Of a DNA stretch of 64,000 nt, positions 53,311 through 61,890 are shown one piece after another (position 1 is the first letter of the stretch; each line of letters starts with the position of its first letter). Location of the stretch: contig NZ_FNEJ01000002.1 in the NCBI RefSeq assembly GCF_900100085.1, positions 186,001 to 250,000 of the forward strand. The letters run 5' to 3'. Position numbers and translations under genes: made by a program. The notes under the pieces are model-generated. The model did not search any database and was not told where the DNA came from. It saw nothing but the letters and a program-made list of their open reading frames with translations. This DNA is from Salipiger marinus. GTDB taxonomy: Bacteria; Pseudomonadota; Alphaproteobacteria; Rhodobacterales; Rhodobacteraceae.

Positions 53311-54261
53311 ATGCAAGACACCCCCACCCTGCGCCTTGGCCCCGATGCCGCTGGCATCTCCCGCGCGGCGGATCTGCTGCAGCGGGGCGGTCTGGTCGCC
53401 TTTCCCACCGAAACCGTCTACGGGCTGGGTGCCGATGCGCGCAACGATGCGGCGGTGGCGGGGATCTACGCCGCCAAGGGCCGTCCGGATTTCAACCCGC
53501 TGATCGTGCATGTGCCCGACATCGCCGCCGCACAGGCGCTGGTCCACTGGTCCCCCGAGGCCGAGGCTTTGGCGCAGGCCTTCTGGCCCGGCCCGCTGAC
53601 CATGGTGCTGCCGCTGCGCGAGGATGCGGGCCTGTCCTCGCGGGTGACGGCGGGCCTGCCCACGCTGGCGCTGCGCCTGCCCGCCGCGCCGCTGGCCCGC
53701 GCGCTGCTGCAGGCGGCGGGGGTGCCGGTGGCCGCGCCATCGGCCAACCGGTCGGGGCGCATCAGCCCCACCCGCGCCGAGCATGTGCTGGCCGGGCTCG
53801 ACGGGTGCATCGCGGCGGTGCTGGATGGCGGACCCTGCGCGGTGGGGCTGGAAAGCACCATCCTTGGCCTTGCGGGCCATCCCACGCTGCTGCGCCCCGG
53901 CGGCATCACCGCCGAGGCGCTGGCGCAGGTGCTGGGCCGCCCGCTTCTGGAACGCAAGGACACCGAAACCATCTCTGCCCCCGGGCAGATCGCCTCGCAT
54001 TACGCCCCCGAGGCGCGCATCCGGCTTAACGCCGCCGACTGGCGCGAGGGCGAGGCGCGGCTTGGGTTTGGTGCCATGGACTGCGATCTGAACCTGTCGG
54101 AGCGCGGCGATCTGGACGAGGCGGCGGCCAATCTGTTCGCGCACCTGCACCAACTGGATGCGCTTGGCACGGGCGTGATCGCGGTGGCGCCGATTCCGCA
54201 TCTGGGCGCGGGCATCGCGATCAACGACCGGCTGAGCCGCGCCGCCGCGCCGCGCGGCTAG
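53311..54261 (+). CDS. L-threonylcarbamoyladenylate synthase (Sua5-type)
   Basis: 316 residues from MQDTPTLRLGPDAAG. A very long open frame extends upstream, but it is antisense to the acyl-CoA dehydrogenase. The YrdC domain has LVAFPTETVYGLGADA, KGRPDFNPL and PSANRSGRISPT. It is followed by the C-terminal Sua5 domain (about 220-316). It makes threonylcarbamoyl-AMP for t6A37 of ANN-decoding tRNAs. It diverges from the acyl-CoA dehydrogenase. Confidence 0.93.
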   Translation: MQDTPTLRLGPDAAGISRAADLLQRGGLVAFPTETVYGLGADARNDAAVAGIYAAKGRPDFNPLIVHVPDIAAAQALVHWSPEAEALAQAFWPGPLTMVLPLREDAGLSSRVTAGLPTLALRLPAAPLARALLQAAGVPVAAPSANRSGRISPTRAEHVLAGLDGCIAAVLDGGPCAVGLESTILGLAGHPTLLRPGGITAEALAQVLGRPLLERKDTETISAPGQIASHYAPEARIRLNAADWREGEARLGFGAMDCDLNLSERGDLDEAAANLFAHLHQLDALGTGVIAVAPIPHLGAGIAINDRLSRAAAPRG

Positions 54262-54276
54262 GCTCGGGTCACAGGG

Positions 54277-54861
54277 TCAGGCCCGGCCCCCTTCGGCAGA
54301 CAGCGCCAGCGCCGGGATGCCCAACCGTTTCAGCGCCGCGCCCCATTTCTGTTCGTCGGGCGTGGCAAAGACCAGCGCCGGATCGGGCGCGCAGACCAGC
54401 CACGCGTTCTGCGCCAGTTCCTGCTCCAGCTGCCCCGGCCCCCAGCCTGCATAGCCCAGCATGGCCAGCCATTGCGACGGGCCGTCACCGCGCGCGATAT
54501 GTTCCAGCACGTCCAGCGTGCCGGTCATGCAGAAGGCGTCATCCACCTGCAGCGTTGTCAGATCCGACCGGTAATCGGCGCCATGCAGCACAAAGCCGCG
54601 CCCCATCTCGACCGGGCCGCCGAAATAGACCGACTTGCGGTCCAGCCCGCTGCTGCCCTCGATCTCCAGCTGCTGCAGCAGCGCGCCCAGCGACACGTCG
54701 GCAGAGGGTTTGTTGACGATCAGCCCCATCGCGCCGTCATCGGAATGCGCGCACATGTAGATCACCGCGTGTTCGAATCGCGGATCCCCCATGCCCGGCA
54801 TGGCGATCAGCATGGACCCTGTCAGATCGGTGGCGCCCGAGGCGGTTTGGCTTTCCTGCAT
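54277..54861 (-). CDS. YqgE/AlgH family protein (UPF0301)
   Basis: 194 residues with the UPF0301 pattern: TGSMLIAMPGMGDPRFEHAVIYMCAHSDDGAMGLIVNKPS, YFGGPVEMGRGFVLH and MLGYAGWGPGQLEQELAQNAWL. The family is broadly conserved and of uncertain function. It converges on the Sua5-type gene with 15 bases between them. Confidence 0.92.
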   Translation of the reverse strand: MQESQTASGATDLTGSMLIAMPGMGDPRFEHAVIYMCAHSDDGAMGLIVNKPSADVSLGALLQQLEIEGSSGLDRKSVYFGGPVEMGRGFVLHGADYRSDLTTLQVDDAFCMTGTLDVLEHIARGDGPSQWLAMLGYAGWGPGQLEQELAQNAWLVCAPDPALVFATPDEQKWGAALKRLGIPALALSAEGGRA

Positions 54862-54998
54862 CTGCTCTTTCCGGCGGAGGTGTTTCTGCGACTGTGGCCT
54901 TCTGCGACCTGTGGCGCAAGCGCCCTGCCCCCCGCACTCCCTGACCTATCGCTGCAATGTGACTTGGCAAGCCGCGCGGCAGACGGCATCTGCAAGGG

Positions 54999-55796
54999 AT
55001 GATCCGCGCCATGATGACCGCCCTTGCCTGTGCCGCAGCCGTTGTGCTGGGCTCCCCTGCCTCGGCGGAAACGCCGTTCATGGCCGAACTGCGCCCCGGC
55101 TGGCGCCTGCCCGATGGCGACCATATGGCGGCGCTGCACCTGCGGCTGGCGCCGGGCTGGAAAACCTACTGGCGCGCGCCGGGCGATGCGGGCATCCCGC
55201 CGCTGTTCGACTGGAGCGGGTCGCATAACCTGCAGGCGGTCAGCGTGCTTTGGCCCACGCCGCATGTGTTTCACCAGTCCGGGATGCGGTCGGTGGGTTA
55301 TGCCCGCGAACTGGTGCTGCCGCTGCGCATCCATGCGCAGGACGGGGGTGATGCGATGCTGAAGATGCAGGTGCAGCTTGGCGTCTGCAAGGATATCTGC
55401 CTGCCCGCGCAGATGGATCTGTCCGCCGTGCTGCCCGCCGCCCTGACCCGCGCCGATCCGGTGATCGCGGCGGCGCTGGCCTCGGCGCCGTTTTCCGCCG
55501 ACGAGGCGCAGGTCAGCGCGGTGCGCTGCAGCGTGACGCCGGTCAAGAAGGGCCTGATGCTGCGCGCCGAGATCGACATGCCCCCGGCGGGCGACCCCGA
55601 AGATACGGTCGTGGAAAGCGGCGCGCCGACGATCTGGGCCGGTCCGCCGCGCACCGAACGCCATGGCGGCACGCTGGTCACCGAAGCCAAGCTCAAGCAT
55701 GTGGAAGGACGGCCCTTCGTGCTGGACCGGTCGCGGCTGCGCATCACCGTGCTGGGCCGCAATCACGCGGTGGACATTCAGGGCTGCGACCGCTGA
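54999..55796 (+). CDS. Stand-alone DsbD N-terminal-domain protein (periplasmic)
   Basis: 265 residues. A signal peptide (about 1-23, AASA-type cleavage before ETPF) is followed by the immunoglobulin-like fold of the DsbD/ScsB N-terminal domain, with LHLRLAPGWKTYWRAPGDAGIPP. The active-site pair C130/C134 is arranged GVCKDICLP (CxxxC). There are no transmembrane helices and no C-terminal thioredoxin domain, so it is an isolated alpha-like domain. It probably receives electrons from a membrane reductase elsewhere and passes them to periplasmic thiols. It overlaps the RND permease gene tail-to-tail by 19 bases. Confidence 0.8.
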   Translation: MIRAMMTALACAAAVVLGSPASAETPFMAELRPGWRLPDGDHMAALHLRLAPGWKTYWRAPGDAGIPPLFDWSGSHNLQAVSVLWPTPHVFHQSGMRSVGYARELVLPLRIHAQDGGDAMLKMQVQLGVCKDICLPAQMDLSAVLPAALTRADPVIAAALASAPFSADEAQVSAVRCSVTPVKKGLMLRAEIDMPPAGDPEDTVVESGAPTIWAGPPRTERHGGTLVTEAKLKHVEGRPFVLDRSRLRITVLGRNHAVDIQGCDR

Positions 55797-58700
55797 GGCG
55801 CGCGGCGCGTTCCCCAGAACAGCAGCCCCAGCCAGACCACCAGCAGCCCCCCCGCCACGCCGCCGATGAAGGTGACAAACCCCGCCACCAGCGGCGGCAG
55901 CGCCGCGATCCCCGGCAGCAGCAGCGCCGCAGGCAGCGCGCCCGCCACGGCCACATGGCCCATCGTGGCCCCCAGCCAGACCAGCACCAGCCCGGTCAGG
56001 CCAAGCAGCGCCAGCCGCACCCGTGACAGGCGGAACCGCAGACCCCGGCGCAGCGCCGCGATCCGCCGCCCGATGTCATGCTGCACCGCGATCAGCGCGG
56101 GCACGACCAGAAGCACCAGCACCATGCCGAAGCCCAGCCCGTAAACCAGCGTGATGACCGTGGGCTTCAGGAACTGCGCGTCCGAACTGCGCTCGTAAAG
56201 CAGCGGCGCCAGCCCCAGCACCGTGGTCGCCGTGGTCAGGAAGACCGGCCGCAGCCGGTCCGCCGCGCCATCGACAATCGCCTGAAAGATGCCGCGGTCG
56301 GGCGCGTATTCGTCTATCTGCGTCACCAGCACGATGGAATCGTTGATGATGATCCCGGTCATCCCCAGCAGTCCCACCACGGTGAACATCGACAGCGGCA
56401 CCTCCCATAGCGCATGGCCCCAGATCGCCCCCACCAGCCCGAAGGGGATCACCGACATCACCACCAGGGGCCGCGTCCAGCTGGCAAACACCCAAGCCAG
56501 CGTCAGGTAGATCCCCAGCAGCACAAGGATCAGCCCGGTGGTCGCATCGCTGAGAAAGGCACGCTCCTGCTCGGACATGCCCGCCATGTGATAGGCGACC
56601 TGCCGCGTCGCCGCGATCTCTGGCAGGATCTCGTCGGTCAGCGCCTGCATGACCTCGGCGGCGCGTTCGGCATCATCCCCCGACAGCTCCCCCGAGACCG
56701 AGACCAGCCGCAGACCGTCCTCGCGCCGCACCGTGGAAAAGCCGCTGCGCTGTTCGACGCGCACGATGTCCGACAGCTGCACATACTGGCCCTCGGGCGT
56801 GCGCAGCCGGGTGCGGTCCAGAAAATCGGCGGTCAGTTCGGACTCGGGCAGTTCCACCCGGATCTCGGCGCTGCGCGGCCCCACGGGGAAGGTCGCCGCC
56901 TCGATCCCGCCCAGCCTCTGCCGCAACACCTGCCCCAGCGCGCCCGTGGTGAATCCCAGCGCCTGCCCCTGCGGGGTCAGTTCCAGCACCAGCTCGTCCT
57001 TGTCATAGGCAAGGTTGTCCTCCACCGCCGACACTTCGGGAAAGCGCAGCAGCGCGGTCTTCAGATCCTCTGACGCGGCCTTCAGCGTGTCGGCATCGGC
57101 ACCGTAAAACTCCACGTCGATGTCATCGCCGCCGGGCCCGGCGCGCCAGCCCCGGAAGCTGATGGTTTCCGACAGCGGATGCGCCTCCACCCGCTCCTGC
57201 AGGTCGGTGACGAACTGCGCGCTGGAATAGGGGCGTTCGTCCGGGGCGATCAGTTCGATGGAGACAGACCCCAACTGGTCGGCATCCTTGGTGTCGGCCC
57301 CGGCCAGCGCGATGCCCGCATTGCCGCCGATTTCCGCGATCATGTAATCGATGGGGTTGCGGCCATACTCGGCCTCATATTCGCGGCCCAGATCCGCCGC
57401 CGCCTGCTGCATCAGGCGCATCTGTTCCAGCGTGTCGGCGCGTTCCGCCCCCGGCGCCATGGCGAAATTGCCGGTGACCGAGGGCTGTTCGGGGGAATCG
57501 AAGAACCGCCAGACCACATCGCCCCGGATCAGCTGCGCCGCCTGCGCGGCCAGCAGCAGCACCACCCCCGCCAGCACCACATAGCGCGCCGCCACCACCC
57601 CCGCCATGAACGGGCGGAACAGCGTTTCGCGCAGCCAGACAAAGCCGCGATTCACCAGCCGCGACGGCGCGTCATACCAGTGCTTCCGGTTCGCCCCGGC
57701 AATCGCATGCGACATGTGGTTGGGCAGGATCAGGAAACATTCCACAAGGCTTGCCAGCAGAACCACGATGACGGTGAAGGGAATGTCCTGAATCATCTCG
57801 CCAAAGCGCCCGCCAATGGCGGTCAGGCCAAAAAACGCGATCACCGTGGTCAGCGTGGCGGAAAACACCGGCAGCGCCATGCGGCGCGCGGCGGTCTCTG
57901 CCGCCTCCACCGGCGACAGGCCGCGTTTGGCCAGATGGTCGGCATGTTCGCCCACCACGATGGCGTCATCCACCACGATCCCCAGCGTGATGATCAGCGC
58001 AAAAAGCGAGATCATGTTCAGCGTCAGCCCCGACACATACATCAGCGCCAGCGCCGCCAGCATCGAGGTGGGAATGCCCGCCGCCACCCAAAGCGCGGTG
58101 CGCGCGTTCAGGAACAGGAACAGCAGCACCACCACCAGCGCCAGTCCGGTGAGGCCATTGTCCAGCAGCAGGTTCAGCCGGTTGGAGATGGCATCGGCGC
58201 GGGTGCGGATCAGGTCGATGGAGGTGCCTTCGGGCAGCACCGCCTGAAATTCCTGCGCCACCTCCTCGACGCTGCGCTGGATGGCGATGGCGTCGCCCTC
58301 GGCAGTACGGTCCACGCGCACGGAAATGGCCGGGTTGTCGCCGACGAAATAGGTGCGCGCCCGGTCGATGCCCTCTTCGCGCAGCAGCGCCACATCGCCC
58401 ACGGTCAGCTTGCTGCCATCAGGCAGCGACCGCAGCACCACGGCGGCGATGTCGCGCGCCTCGCGCTTTTCAACTCCGGTGCGGACGCGGGCATTGGCGC
58501 CGGTCACATCCCCCGCCGGGTTCGCGTTCACCTCGTCCCCGATGGCGGAAGCGATTTCCTCCATGGTCACGTCATGGGCGATCAGACTGGCGGTCGGCAC
58601 CTCCACGATGATCTGCGGCGCGGCGAGCCCGCGCAGCGTGGTGCGGGTCACGCCCTCGGCGAAAAGCCGGGCCACGAATTCATCGGCAAACCGGCCAAGC

Positions 58701-59170
58701 TGGTCGACCCCGACGGGCCCGGTGATGACCACATCGGTCACCCCGTCCCGCCACGCATCGGCGGCGATGCGCGGATCCTCCGCCTCTTCGGGCAGGTTGT
58801 CGACCGAATCAACCGCCGTGGTCACGTCGTCCAGCGCGCGGGCCATGTCGTGATTGGGCTCGAATTCCAGCGACACCCGGGCGGAGCCTTCGCGCGACAC
58901 GCTGCGCGTGCTGACCACGCCATCTACCGCCAGCAGCACCGGCTCCAGCAGCTGCACGATGCCGCTGTCCACATCCTCGGCCCCCGCCCCCTCCCAGCTG
59001 ACGGAGACCTCGATCTCGTCCTCGATCACGTCGGGGAAATACTGCGCGCGCATGTTGGGCACCGCCAGCAGCCCCGCCGCCACCAGAATGACCAGCAGCA
59101 GGTTGGCGACGGTGCGGTGGCGGGCGAAATAGCTCAGGATGCCGCTGGCCTGTCCGGGGATCTGGCGCAT
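55778..59170 (-). CDS. RND-family efflux permease with extra C-terminal hydrophobic tail
   Basis: 1130 residues from ATG 59168-59170. The normal RND core has twelve helices and two large periplasmic porter domains. The proton-relay aspartates sit in GIVVDDAIVVGEH, the hallmark of HAE-type pumps. The extra part is the last about 95 residues (1035-1130): a basic RRGLRFRLSR linker followed by about three hydrophobic segments. It lies 4 bases downstream of its adaptor gene. The predicted role is export of drugs, dyes, lipids or metabolites; the substrate is unknown. No outer-membrane channel gene is nearby. Confidence 0.9.
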   Translation of the reverse strand: MRQIPGQASGILSYFARHRTVANLLLVILVAAGLLAVPNMRAQYFPDVIEDEIEVSVSWEGAGAEDVDSGIVQLLEPVLLAVDGVVSTRSVSREGSARVSLEFEPNHDMARALDDVTTAVDSVDNLPEEAEDPRIAADAWRDGVTDVVITGPVGVDQLGRFADEFVARLFAEGVTRTTLRGLAAPQIIVEVPTASLIAHDVTMEEIASAIGDEVNANPAGDVTGANARVRTGVEKREARDIAAVVLRSLPDGSKLTVGDVALLREEGIDRARTYFVGDNPAISVRVDRTAEGDAIAIQRSVEEVAQEFQAVLPEGTSIDLIRTRADAISNRLNLLLDNGLTGLALVVVLLFLFLNARTALWVAAGIPTSMLAALALMYVSGLTLNMISLFALIITLGIVVDDAIVVGEHADHLAKRGLSPVEAAETAARRMALPVFSATLTTVIAFFGLTAIGGRFGEMIQDIPFTVIVVLLASLVECFLILPNHMSHAIAGANRKHWYDAPSRLVNRGFVWLRETLFRPFMAGVVAARYVVLAGVVLLLAAQAAQLIRGDVVWRFFDSPEQPSVTGNFAMAPGAERADTLEQMRLMQQAAADLGREYEAEYGRNPIDYMIAEIGGNAGIALAGADTKDADQLGSVSIELIAPDERPYSSAQFVTDLQERVEAHPLSETISFRGWRAGPGGDDIDVEFYGADADTLKAASEDLKTALLRFPEVSAVEDNLAYDKDELVLELTPQGQALGFTTGALGQVLRQRLGGIEAATFPVGPRSAEIRVELPESELTADFLDRTRLRTPEGQYVQLSDIVRVEQRSGFSTVRREDGLRLVSVSGELSGDDAERAAEVMQALTDEILPEIAATRQVAYHMAGMSEQERAFLSDATTGLILVLLGIYLTLAWVFASWTRPLVVMSVIPFGLVGAIWGHALWEVPLSMFTVVGLLGMTGIIINDSIVLVTQIDEYAPDRGIFQAIVDGAADRLRPVFLTTATTVLGLAPLLYERSSDAQFLKPTVITLVYGLGFGMVLVLLVVPALIAVQHDIGRRIAALRRGLRFRLSRVRLALLGLTGLVLVWLGATMGHVAVAGALPAALLLPGIAALPPLVAGFVTFIGGVAGGLLVVWLGLLFWGTRRAPQRSQP

Positions 59171-59174
59171 GGGC

Positions 59175-60668
59175 TCAGCCCCCCATCCGCTGTTCAAGCC
59201 GTTCGACCACCTGCGCGGGCACGCGGTCCTGCGACAGTTGCGCCAGCATGCGCTGCCGCGCCTCTTCGGGCAGGCGGCTGTTGCCCTCGACATAGGCCAC
59301 CAGCCTTGCGCGCCGTTCGGCGGTCAGTTCCAGCAGATCGGCCACGGCGGGCAGCGCAGGCAGCGCGGGCGGCGCGCCACGCGGCGCCTCCTGCGCCTGA
59401 TCGGCGCCCAGCACCCGCACCTTGATGCCCGCCCCCAGCAGCGGCGTGCGTTCGGCCACCACCTGACGGCCCGCCAGCGCCTCGGCCCGCACCAGAATGT
59501 CATCGCCCTGACGGCGCACCAGATCCACCGGCAGCGCCTCCAGCCGGTCATCGGCGCCGATCACCAGCACGTCGCCACTGGCCGCCAGCGCCGTGGCGGG
59601 CAGCCGCGCCACCTGCTCCAGCGCCGGTTCTTCCAGTTCCACCGTGACAAAATCGCCGGGCTTGAAGCCGCGCGGCGCGTCCAGCGTCGCGAACAGCAGC
59701 CGCCCAGTTTGGCCTTCGCCCACCGCCGCCCCTTCGCGGGTCAGCGTGCCGGTCGTGGCCATGGGCGTGCCGAACAGATCCAGCGTCACCACCACCGGCG
59801 CGGGCCGCAGCTGCCCCTCGGCATCCAGCAGCCGGGCATAGTCCTGTGTCGACACGCGGAAGGCCACCTCCAGCGCGTCGGGATCGATCAGCGTGGCCAG
59901 CTGTTCATTGGCCGAGACCAGCCGCCCCGCCACCACCGCCACATCCTGCAGCTGCGCGGTGAATCCGGCCCGGATCTCGGTTTCGGCCAGACGGCGTTCG
60001 GCATCGGCCAGCGCGATGCGGGCGCGGTCCAGCGCGGTCGCCGCCTGATCCACCCGCGCTTCGGCCTGAGCCTGCGCCTGCCGCCGGGTCACCACCGCCT
60101 GCCGCGCCGAGGACGCGGCCAGTTCCGCCTCTTCGGCGAGTGCCGCGGTGCCCACCCCGCGCGAGGCCAGATCGGCCTGCCGCTGGAACGCGCGCTGCCG
60201 CAGCGCCGCCTGTTCTTCGGCGGCTGCCAGCGCGTCGGCTTCCAGCGTCACGGCCCGGGTCGCCTCGCGCGCTTCGGCCTCGGCATCGGCCAGCGCACTC
60301 TGCGCCCGCGCCCGTTCCGCCATCATGTCCGCCGGGTCGATCCGGGCCAGAAGCGCGCGCGCCGTCACCCGTCCGCCTTCGACAAATTCCGGTGCAAGCT
60401 CGGTCAGCGTGCCGCCCACGGCGCTGCGCAGTTCCAGCGTGCGGCGGCTCTGCACCTCGCCAAAGGCGGTCATCACCGGGATCACGCTGTCCAGACGCAC
60501 CGGCACCACATTGACCGCAAAGACCCGTTCGCGCGCCTGCGGCATACGCGGCGCATCGGCAAGCCGGGTCTGCACCGCATCCCGGACCAGAACCCCCGCC
60601 CAGACCAGCAGGCCCAGCGTCATCGAAAGCAAGAAGAGCCCCGCAAGACTCCGTCGGAAAAAGCGCAT
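59175..60668 (-). CDS. RND periplasmic adaptor (membrane fusion protein)
   Basis: 497 residues. An N-terminal signal anchor (about 8-28) is followed by a lipoyl half (SAVGGTLTELAPEFVEGGRV), a long alpha-helical hairpin (about 115-215, Ala/Arg/Glu-rich) and the barrel and membrane-proximal domains. The C-terminal about 50 residues form an additional charged helical tail (ELTAERRARLVAYVEGNSR...), unusual for this family. It links the permease at 55778 to an outer-membrane channel encoded elsewhere. Confidence 0.9.
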   Translation of the reverse strand: MRFFRRSLAGLFLLSMTLGLLVWAGVLVRDAVQTRLADAPRMPQARERVFAVNVVPVRLDSVIPVMTAFGEVQSRRTLELRSAVGGTLTELAPEFVEGGRVTARALLARIDPADMMAERARAQSALADAEAEAREATRAVTLEADALAAAEEQAALRQRAFQRQADLASRGVGTAALAEEAELAASSARQAVVTRRQAQAQAEARVDQAATALDRARIALADAERRLAETEIRAGFTAQLQDVAVVAGRLVSANEQLATLIDPDALEVAFRVSTQDYARLLDAEGQLRPAPVVVTLDLFGTPMATTGTLTREGAAVGEGQTGRLLFATLDAPRGFKPGDFVTVELEEPALEQVARLPATALAASGDVLVIGADDRLEALPVDLVRRQGDDILVRAEALAGRQVVAERTPLLGAGIKVRVLGADQAQEAPRGAPPALPALPAVADLLELTAERRARLVAYVEGNSRLPEEARQRMLAQLSQDRVPAQVVERLEQRMGG

Positions 60669-60771
60669 GCCTGCCTACCTGAACCTTGGGAACATGCTGT
60701 CCCGTGCCGGAAGCAGTTTACGCCCTGCCCCGCCAGTTTTCCAAGTCACGCAGGTGATACGCGGCGATCGG

Positions 60772-61314
60772 TCACTTCCGTCGCTTGTGTTCGTCCAGAC
60801 GCGGAAAAATTTCGACAAAGTTGCAGGGGCGGTGGCGGTAATCCAGCTGCCAGAGCAGAATCTCGTCCCACGCATCGCGGCAGGCGCCGGGGCTGCCGGG
60901 CAGCGCAAACAGATAGGTGCCCCCCGCCACGCCCCCCGTGGCGCGCGACTGCACCGCAGAGGTGCCGATCTTGGCCATGGAAACATGGGTGAACACGGTG
61001 CCGAACGCCTCGATTTCCTTCTCGTAGACGTCGCGATGCGCCTCCACCGTCACGTCGCGCCCGGTCAGGCCGGTGCCGCCGGTGGAGAGGATCACGTCGA
61101 TCTCGGGATCGGCGATCCATGCCCGCAGCTGTGCGGCGATGTCTGCGCGGTCGTCCTGCACGATGGCGCGGGCAGCCAGATGGTGCCCTGCGGTGGTCAG
61201 CCGCTCCACCAGCGTGTCGCCGGAGCGGTCATCGCCAAGGCCCCGCGTGTCAGAGACGGTCAGCACGGCGATGCGCACGGGGATAAACTCTCGGCTGTCG
61301 TCGATGCGGCTCAT
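60772..61314 (-). CDS. moaB: Molybdenum cofactor biosynthesis protein MoaB
   Basis: 180 residues. The MoaB/Mog fold shows VLTVSDTRGLGDDRSGDTLVERL near the start, STGGTGLTGRDVT (the molybdopterin-binding motif) and FALPGSPGA. It adenylates or carries molybdopterin in cofactor synthesis. It lies 24 bases after the secreted hypothetical gene. It may be functionally connected with the MOSC protein in this window, but no other moa gene is present. Confidence 0.93.
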   Translation of the reverse strand: MSRIDDSREFIPVRIAVLTVSDTRGLGDDRSGDTLVERLTTAGHHLAARAIVQDDRADIAAQLRAWIADPEIDVILSTGGTGLTGRDVTVEAHRDVYEKEIEAFGTVFTHVSMAKIGTSAVQSRATGGVAGGTYLFALPGSPGACRDAWDEILLWQLDYRHRPCNFVEIFPRLDEHKRRK

Positions 61315-61338
61315 GGTGCGGCCTTTCCGGAACGGGGA

Positions 61339-61890
61339 TCAGGGACAATCGGTGGCGACGGGCAGGCGCGGCTGGTCAAAGATGCGGGCAAAGCGGCGCA
61401 TCGCGGGCTCGCTGGCCAGATAACCCGCAAACCCGACCCAGCCGGGATCCGCGCCATCGCCGGGGCACAGCCCTTCCTGAGCGGCACGGCCACGGACCAG
61501 CAGCGCCTCCAGCGCGGCGTCTCGGGCAGCGGCATCCAGCGGCGGCACGGTGTTGTCGGCGGCAAACTGCGCCGCCCGCAAGAGCTGTGCCGCGAGCCGG
61601 TCGCGTTCTTCGGCGGCCAGCACCATGGGGCAAAGCTGCACGGCGGCGGTGATCAGCGCCAGCCGTTTCAGCGCGCAGCCCGCCGGACCCCAGGCGCTTT
61701 GATCCTGCGCGGTCACGTAACCGCCCTGCCGGGTCAGCACGACCGGCCCCGGAAGCTCCAGCACCTCGATGCCGGGGGCCGGGCTCTGCACCTCTGCGGC
61801 GTGGTCGGCGAAGACCCGGTCAAAATCGGGATCAAAACCCTGCCCGGCGGCGGGAAGCGTCGTCAGCAGCAAAAGAGCGATCGCCCTCAT
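61339..61890 (-). CDS. Secreted protein of unknown function
   Basis: 183 residues from ATG 61888-61890, overlapping the uracil-DNA glycosylase stop (ATGA). A signal peptide (MRAIALLLLTTLPAAGQG) is followed by a mature region with three cysteines (about 77, 91 and 147; the last in EGLCPG) and a final Cys in ATDCP. Two disulfides would fit. No domain is recognised. It is sandwiched between a glycosylase and moaB in one apparent operon. Confidence 0.65.
   Translation of the reverse strand: MRAIALLLLTTLPAAGQGFDPDFDRVFADHAAEVQSPAPGIEVLELPGPVVLTRQGGYVTAQDQSAWGPAGCALKRLALITAAVQLCPMVLAAEERDRLAAQLLRAAQFAADNTVPPLDAAARDAALEALLVRGRAAQEGLCPGDGADPGWVGFAGYLASEPAMRRFARIFDQPRLPVATDCP

Noticed and set aside
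57179-59425. 748-codon open frame antisense to the RND permease
   Set aside because: Shadow frame; His/Arg/Gln-rich with no domain.
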